Of a DNA stretch of 32,166 bases, positions 28,632 to 32,166 are shown in pieces. The position numbers and the translations under genes are program-made. Origin of the DNA: Synechococcus sp. UW140 (GTDB lineage: Bacteria > Cyanobacteriota > Cyanobacteriia > PCC-6307 > Cyanobiaceae); NCBI GenBank assembly GCA_945872185.1, contig CAMBZX010000011.1, positions 1-32,166 of the forward strand, written 5' to 3'. The number at the start of each line of letters is the position of its first letter. The first letter of the stretch is position 1. A model generated the notes under the pieces. That model was not told the DNA's origin. It saw nothing but the letters and a program-made list of their open reading frames with translations, and did no database searches.

Positions 28632-30001
28632 AGGCCCCGCGCCGCCGGCCCCGAGTGGCGTTGGCTCTGGCCCTCGGCCTGCCCACCCTGCTGGTGCTGA
28701 TCCAGCAACAGGCCCTGCAGCGGCAGCCACCCCGGCTGCAGCGGCTGGCCAACGCCGCCGCCAGCTCGGGGCCGGCGGCGCTGCAGGCCCGCTTCAGCCG
28801 GCCGATGGACCTGGCCAGCCTCCAGAACGCCAGTGCGCTGCAGCCGCACCTGAGCCATCGCTGGCTGGGTTCCAGTGAGGCGCTGCTGCTGACGCTGACG
28901 GCGGGCCAGCGGCTGGAGCAGCCGCTGCAGCTGCGGCTGGCGGGCCGCGACCGGCGCGGCCTGGCCCTGCAGCCCCGGCTCTGGCATTGGGATCCCAGGC
29001 CCCGGGTGCTGGCGGTGGTGCCCGTCAGCGGCGGTGAGCAGCTGCAGCTGCGCGAGCACGACGGCTCCTGGCGATCGCTGTCGCCGATCTGGCCGCGCAT
29101 TCCCGTGCTGGAGCCCCTCGGCGACGGCACCGGGGTGGCCCTCGCCAGCCAGGATGTGCTCGGGGCCTACCACCTGTTCCGCATCCCCCTGCAGCAGCGC
29201 AACCTGGTCGCCAGCCCCCAGCACCTAGGGCCGGTGCGGGCCGCTGCACCCCAGGCGCTCGATCGCAGACCGCTGCTGTTTGCCCATCTCAGCAGCAACC
29301 GCCGCGGTGATCTGCTGGTGCAGAGCAGCAGCAGCAGCGAAGGGGCTGGCCATGAAGGGAATGGCAGCCGTGCCCGCTTGTGGCGCTCCCAGGGGGGAGG
29401 CAGCCAGACGCTGGCGCTGAGTGCCAGCGGGCCGATGCGCCTGCTGCCCGAAGGGGATGCGGTGGTGGTGCCCGGTTCTGAGGGCCTCAGCCTGCAGGCG
29501 CTGCCGCCGCAGCCACCACACCTGCAGACCCTGCCAGGTAACCGCGATCTCAGCTCCTTCTGCCCCCGCTCCGGCCGCGCCCTGCTGCTGCGCCACTGGC
29601 CCGACTACCGCCGCTCGCTGGAGCTGGTGGAACCGGGGCAGGCCCCTCGCCAGCTCTGGATCGGCACGGAAGCCCTGGTGGCCAGCGCCTGTGCCGGCGG
29701 CGGCGAGCGGATCTGGGCCCTGCTGATCGACGGCACCGGCCAGCCGGAGCTCACCCTGCTGGCCCTTGACCGCCGCGGCCAGGTGCTGCGCCGCCAGCGC
29801 CTGACGGGCTGGGAACTGGAGCCCGGCACCGGCCTCAGCTTTGATCCCAGCGGCGATCGGCTGCTGGCCGCCCTGCGCCGCCTCGGCCCGATGCAGCGGC
29901 CGCCCCCGCCGGCCCAGGCGGTGTTGATCGATGCCCGCAGCCTGCAGCTTCAACCCCTGCAGCGGCCGGTGCGCCAGGTGATCTGGTTGCCGGCGGGGTA
30001 G
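28628..30001 (+). CDS. Unknown anchored protein: Ig-like domain plus propeller-like region
   Basis: I do not recognise a named family for the whole 457-aa protein. GTG 28628 overlaps the TIGR03943 stop (GTGA). A single N-terminal hydrophobic segment (VALALALGLPTLLVLI) anchors or exports it. Residues about 45-125 (QARFSRPMDLASLQNASALQ, LRLAGRDRRGLALQP) resemble an SbsA-type bacterial Ig-like domain. The rest has repeating strands such as RARLWRSQGG, SGPMRLLPEGDAVVVPGSEG, SGRALLLRHWP and FDPSGDRLLAALRRLG, which suggest a beta-propeller. Its place between the permease pair and the Fur/Zur regulator suggests an extracytoplasmic role in metal handling; that is inference. Confidence 0.8.
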   Translation: MKAPRRRPRVALALALGLPTLLVLIQQQALQRQPPRLQRLANAAASSGPAALQARFSRPMDLASLQNASALQPHLSHRWLGSSEALLLTLTAGQRLEQPLQLRLAGRDRRGLALQPRLWHWDPRPRVLAVVPVSGGEQLQLREHDGSWRSLSPIWPRIPVLEPLGDGTGVALASQDVLGAYHLFRIPLQQRNLVASPQHLGPVRAAAPQALDRRPLLFAHLSSNRRGDLLVQSSSSSEGAGHEGNGSRARLWRSQGGGSQTLALSASGPMRLLPEGDAVVVPGSEGLSLQALPPQPPHLQTLPGNRDLSSFCPRSGRALLLRHWPDYRRSLELVEPGQAPRQLWIGTEALVASACAGGGERIWALLIDGTGQPELTLLALDRRGQVLRRQRLTGWELEPGTGLSFDPSGDRLLAALRRLGPMQRPPPPAQAVLIDARSLQLQPLQRPVRQVIWLPAG

Positions 30002-30023
30002 AACCGGAGAGCGACACGCCGCC

Positions 30024-30440
30024 ATGCCTGCCAACACCGATCTGCCGCTGACACCCCGCCAGGAGTTGCTGCTGGCGGAACTTCGTGCTGCCGAGCAGGA
30101 GCTTTCGGGCCAGGAGCTGCATGCGCGCCTGCGGGGTGGGGCCGGCACCATGGGCCTGGCCACCGTCTATCGCCATCTGCGCCAACTGCAGCAGAAGGGG
30201 CTGGTGCGCTGCCGCCACCTGCCCAGTGGCGAAGCCCTGTTTGCCCCCACCGAGCGGGACGAGCACCATCTCACCTGTGTCGACTGCGGCAGCACCGTGC
30301 GGCTCTCCCACTGCCCGGTGCATGACGTGCATCTGCACGACGCCGACCTGGCCGGCTTCCTACCCCTGTTCCACACCCTGGAGTTCTTCGGTCTCTGCAG
30401 TGGCTGCCGCGACCGTCAGCCGACCGCGGCCGGCAGCTGA
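30024..30440 (+). CDS. zur: Fur-family regulator, probable Zur
   Basis: The 138-aa protein has the Fur-family winged helix (TPRQELLLAELRAAEQELSG, with the recognition helix LATVYRHLRQLQQKGLV) and a dimerisation domain with the zinc-structural motifs CVDCG and CSGC plus the His-rich HHLTCVDC and CPVHDVHLHD. It is a Fur-family member without doubt; Zur is favoured over Fur or PerR because of the linked zinc-type genes (QueD, COG0701 permease, TIGR03943) and the nearby znuACB with a Zur-type site. It starts 22 bp after the preceding gene and closes the operon. Confidence 0.88.
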   Translation: MPANTDLPLTPRQELLLAELRAAEQELSGQELHARLRGGAGTMGLATVYRHLRQLQQKGLVRCRHLPSGEALFAPTERDEHHLTCVDCGSTVRLSHCPVHDVHLHDADLAGFLPLFHTLEFFGLCSGCRDRQPTAAGS

Positions 30441-30481
30441 AACGGCCTGCCTGCGGTCCCGATCTTCAGGAAAATGAGGCC

Positions 30482-32166
30482 ATGCCTGTCTCCCAGCGGC
30501 CCTGGTGGCCCCATTGTTCCAATCGCTGGCTAACGGGCCTCGGCACCCTGCTGCTGCTGCTGACGCTCCTGGCGGGCCCCGGGCTGCCGGGGGGCAGGGC
30601 TGAGGGCAGCAAGGGGTCGGTGGCCAGCCCCGCCGCGCTGGGCAACCCGGGCGCCAGCCCCCACACCGGCGACAGCAACGCTGGTGGTGCCGGCAGCTTC
30701 CAGCTGGCCAAAGTGCGCATCCTGGGCGTGCCCGTGCTGACCGTGGCCGCCCCCACCGTGGCGGGCGACGGCCAAGGGCCTGATGCCAGCACCCGCGCCC
30801 AGGTGATCGAAGGCAACCTGGCCCTGCTCTACCAGCGGCGCCAGATCTGCAGCGGCGGCGAATCCCTGGCCGAAACCTTCCTGGAGCAGGGGTTCCTGCA
30901 TGGCCAGGAGCGGGCCTGTGACAGCGACAATCTCGGCCTGCTCGGTGATCCAGCCGCCCTGCAGGTGGCGGTGGTGCGTGACGGCAGCGGGCCGAACCGG
31001 CTCGTGGCCCGGGTGCCTGGACGCGCCCAGCCCCTGCCCCTGCTCACCGTCACCGACGAGGACGTGCGCCTCAACGGCATGGGTGCCGACCGCCTGGCGC
31101 AGCGCTGGCGCAGCCTGCTCGAACGGCGGCTGCGCTTCGCCCGCGAGCTGATGCGTCCCGAGAACCTGCGGCGGCGGCTCGCCCTGGTGATCAAGGCGGA
31201 GCTGGGGCTGGCGATCGCGATCGCCCTGGTGCTGGGCCTCTGGCGCCTCAGCCGCCATCAGCTGCAGCGCCAGGAGGGGCGCCTGGAGCTGGGCCGCTGC
31301 ACGCGGCGCCAGCGTTTGCGGCTGCATGCCCTGCATTACCTCAGCCGTGGCCTGATGGCCACCGTGCTGACCCTGATCTTCGCCATGGCCGGGGTTGCCC
31401 TGTTCGCCATTCCCGGCCAGGTGCCCCGGGCCCTTGATCTGCTGCTGGAGCCCTGGGGCATCACCGCCAAGCTGATTCTGGGCTGGATCGTGAACACCGC
31501 GCTGAAGGGGCTGGCGGAGCTGCTGCTGCGGCAGTGGGCCGGCAATGTCAATGTGCCGGTGGCGCGGCGCGCCCGCCGCGATCAACGCTTCCTCAGCCTG
31601 CGGCTGGTGTTCCGGCGGCTGATCGATCTTGTGGTGGTCTCCTCGGTGGGCTTGTGGATCCTCAGTGAACTGCCGGGGGTGGCCGAACTCTCCGGCAGCG
31701 CCCTGCTGGCCAGTGGCGCCCTGCTCGGCGCCCTGGCGATCGTGTTCCAGGGACTGCTGCGGGATTTCGTCTCCGGGCTGGTGCTGCTGTTCGACGATCG
31801 CTACGCCATCGGCGACAGCGTCGAGATCCATGGCTTCACGGGCGAGGTGCTCGACATCGGGCTGCTCAGCACCGAGTTGCGCTGCCTCGATCAACGGGTG
31901 GTGGTGATTCAGAACAGTGAGTGCGGCAAGGTGGTGAACCACACCAAGTTGCGCTCCGGGGTGGAGCTGCAGCTGGTGCTGTCCCACGCCGTGCGCCAGC
32001 TGCCGCGGGTGCTGGCCCTGCTGGAGGCGGAGGCGACCCGGTTCGCGGCCGATCCCAGCTGGGCGAGCGTGCTGCTCGAAGCGCCCCAGCTGCGGGGCAT
32101 CAAAGCCGTGACCCCTGAGGGCATCACCATCAGCCTGCTGCTGATCTGCCAGGCCGGCCAGCAGCA
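30482..32166 (+). CDS. MscS-family mechanosensitive channel, 3' end cut by window edge
   Basis: The gene is open from ATG 30482 to the end of the window (561 codons) and is not in the track because its stop lies outside. A signal peptide (LGTLLLLLTLLAGPGLPGG) is followed by a soluble extracytoplasmic domain to about residue 235. Membrane spans follow (LGLAIAIALVLGLWRL, LMATVLTLIFAMAGVALFAI, ILGWIVNTALKGLAEL and VVVSSVGLWILSEL). The pore and first cytoplasmic block is typical of MscS: SALLASGALLGALAIVFQGL, LRDFVSGLVLLFDDRYAIGD and FTGEVLDIGLLSTELR. Ion selectivity and gating are not inferable. Confidence 0.93.
   Translation, partial: MPVSQRPWWPHCSNRWLTGLGTLLLLLTLLAGPGLPGGRAEGSKGSVASPAALGNPGASPHTGDSNAGGAGSFQLAKVRILGVPVLTVAAPTVAGDGQGPDASTRAQVIEGNLALLYQRRQICSGGESLAETFLEQGFLHGQERACDSDNLGLLGDPAALQVAVVRDGSGPNRLVARVPGRAQPLPLLTVTDEDVRLNGMGADRLAQRWRSLLERRLRFARELMRPENLRRRLALVIKAELGLAIAIALVLGLWRLSRHQLQRQEGRLELGRCTRRQRLRLHALHYLSRGLMATVLTLIFAMAGVALFAIPGQVPRALDLLLEPWGITAKLILGWIVNTALKGLAELLLRQWAGNVNVPVARRARRDQRFLSLRLVFRRLIDLVVVSSVGLWILSELPGVAELSGSALLASGALLGALAIVFQGLLRDFVSGLVLLFDDRYAIGDSVEIHGFTGEVLDIGLLSTELRCLDQRVVVIQNSECGKVVNHTKLRSGVELQLVLSHAVRQLPRVLALLEAEATRFAADPSWASVLLEAPQLRGIKAVTPEGITISLLLICQAGQQ
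31211..31224. repeat. Two overlapping HIP1 octamers
   Basis: GCGATCGCGATCGC contains two overlapping copies of GCGATCGC, the highly iterated palindrome of many cyanobacterial genomes. Other single copies were seen at 1411, 2218, 5454, 5582, 8730 and 29071. They support a cyanobacterial origin. Confidence 0.9.

Overview
The window reads as a high-GC chromosome segment of a picocyanobacterium of the Synechococcus/Cyanobium type. The evidence is a NAD(P)-linked bidirectional [NiFe] hydrogenase operon (hoxEFUYHW-hypAB-hypF), the ndhL - DUF3007 - trpA block beside a tRNA-Leu, a c6-like cytochrome, a DUF2214 membrane protein, two Nif11-type proteins, and HIP1 octamers (GCGATCGC, e.g. 1411, 2218, 5454, 5582, 8730, 29071 and a double copy at 31211-31224). 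The genus is an inference; no rRNA or other marker is present.

Layout. 1-9984 (minus): one tightly overlapping operon encoding the diaphorase (HoxE, HoxF, HoxU), the hydrogenase (HoxY, HoxH), the HoxH-processing protease HoxW, and nickel/CN-ligand maturation factors HypA, HypB and HypF. HypF runs off the left edge only a few codons before its expected end. hypC, hypD and hypE are not in the window. The series is interrupted between hypA and hypB by a short opposite-strand ORF that looks like an internally deleted NTF2/SnoaL-like gene. 10087-10219: a strong hairpin and an intronless tRNA-Leu(UAA) separate the hox operon from the plus-strand block ndhL - DUF3007 - trpA (10262-11939). 12126-15304: mixed small genes (two-repeat lipoprotein, Nif11 protein, YciI-like, c6-like cytochrome, GNAT, Nif11-cupin fusion). 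15219-17864 (minus): group-2 sigma factor, YkvA/DUF1232 protein, two conserved small proteins and a PsiE-family membrane protein. 18108-19423 (plus): DUF2214 protein and a matrixin-type metalloprotease. 19432-22170 (minus): a ZnuA-ZnuC-ZnuB zinc uptake system preceded by a Fur/Zur-type inverted repeat. 22276-25244: NAD(P)-binding protein, a DUF1460 protein lacking the expected catalytic Cys, and two small membrane proteins. 25332-26153 (minus): HisIE. 26283-30440 (plus): a probable five-gene operon of a QueD-like protein, a COG0701-type permease, a TIGR03943 protein, an undescribed anchored Ig-like/propeller protein and a Fur/Zur-family regulator. 30482-end: an MscS-family channel cut by the window edge.

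Two themes stand out. First, zinc handling appears in two blocks (znuACB and the queD-permease-TIGR03943-unknown-zur operon), and the 457-aa unknown protein inside the second is a candidate new component. Second, the region is dense in short tandem repeats. Coding ones have periods that are multiples of 3 (15 or 24 bp) and sit in linkers or termini of otherwise normal enzymes (HypB, HoxW, SDR, HisIE). Non-coding ones include a six-unit, exactly 13-bp array at the 3' end of the cytochrome gene and a 3 x 21-bp array upstream of the lipoprotein gene. No CRISPR array, insertion sequence, rRNA or phage gene was seen.
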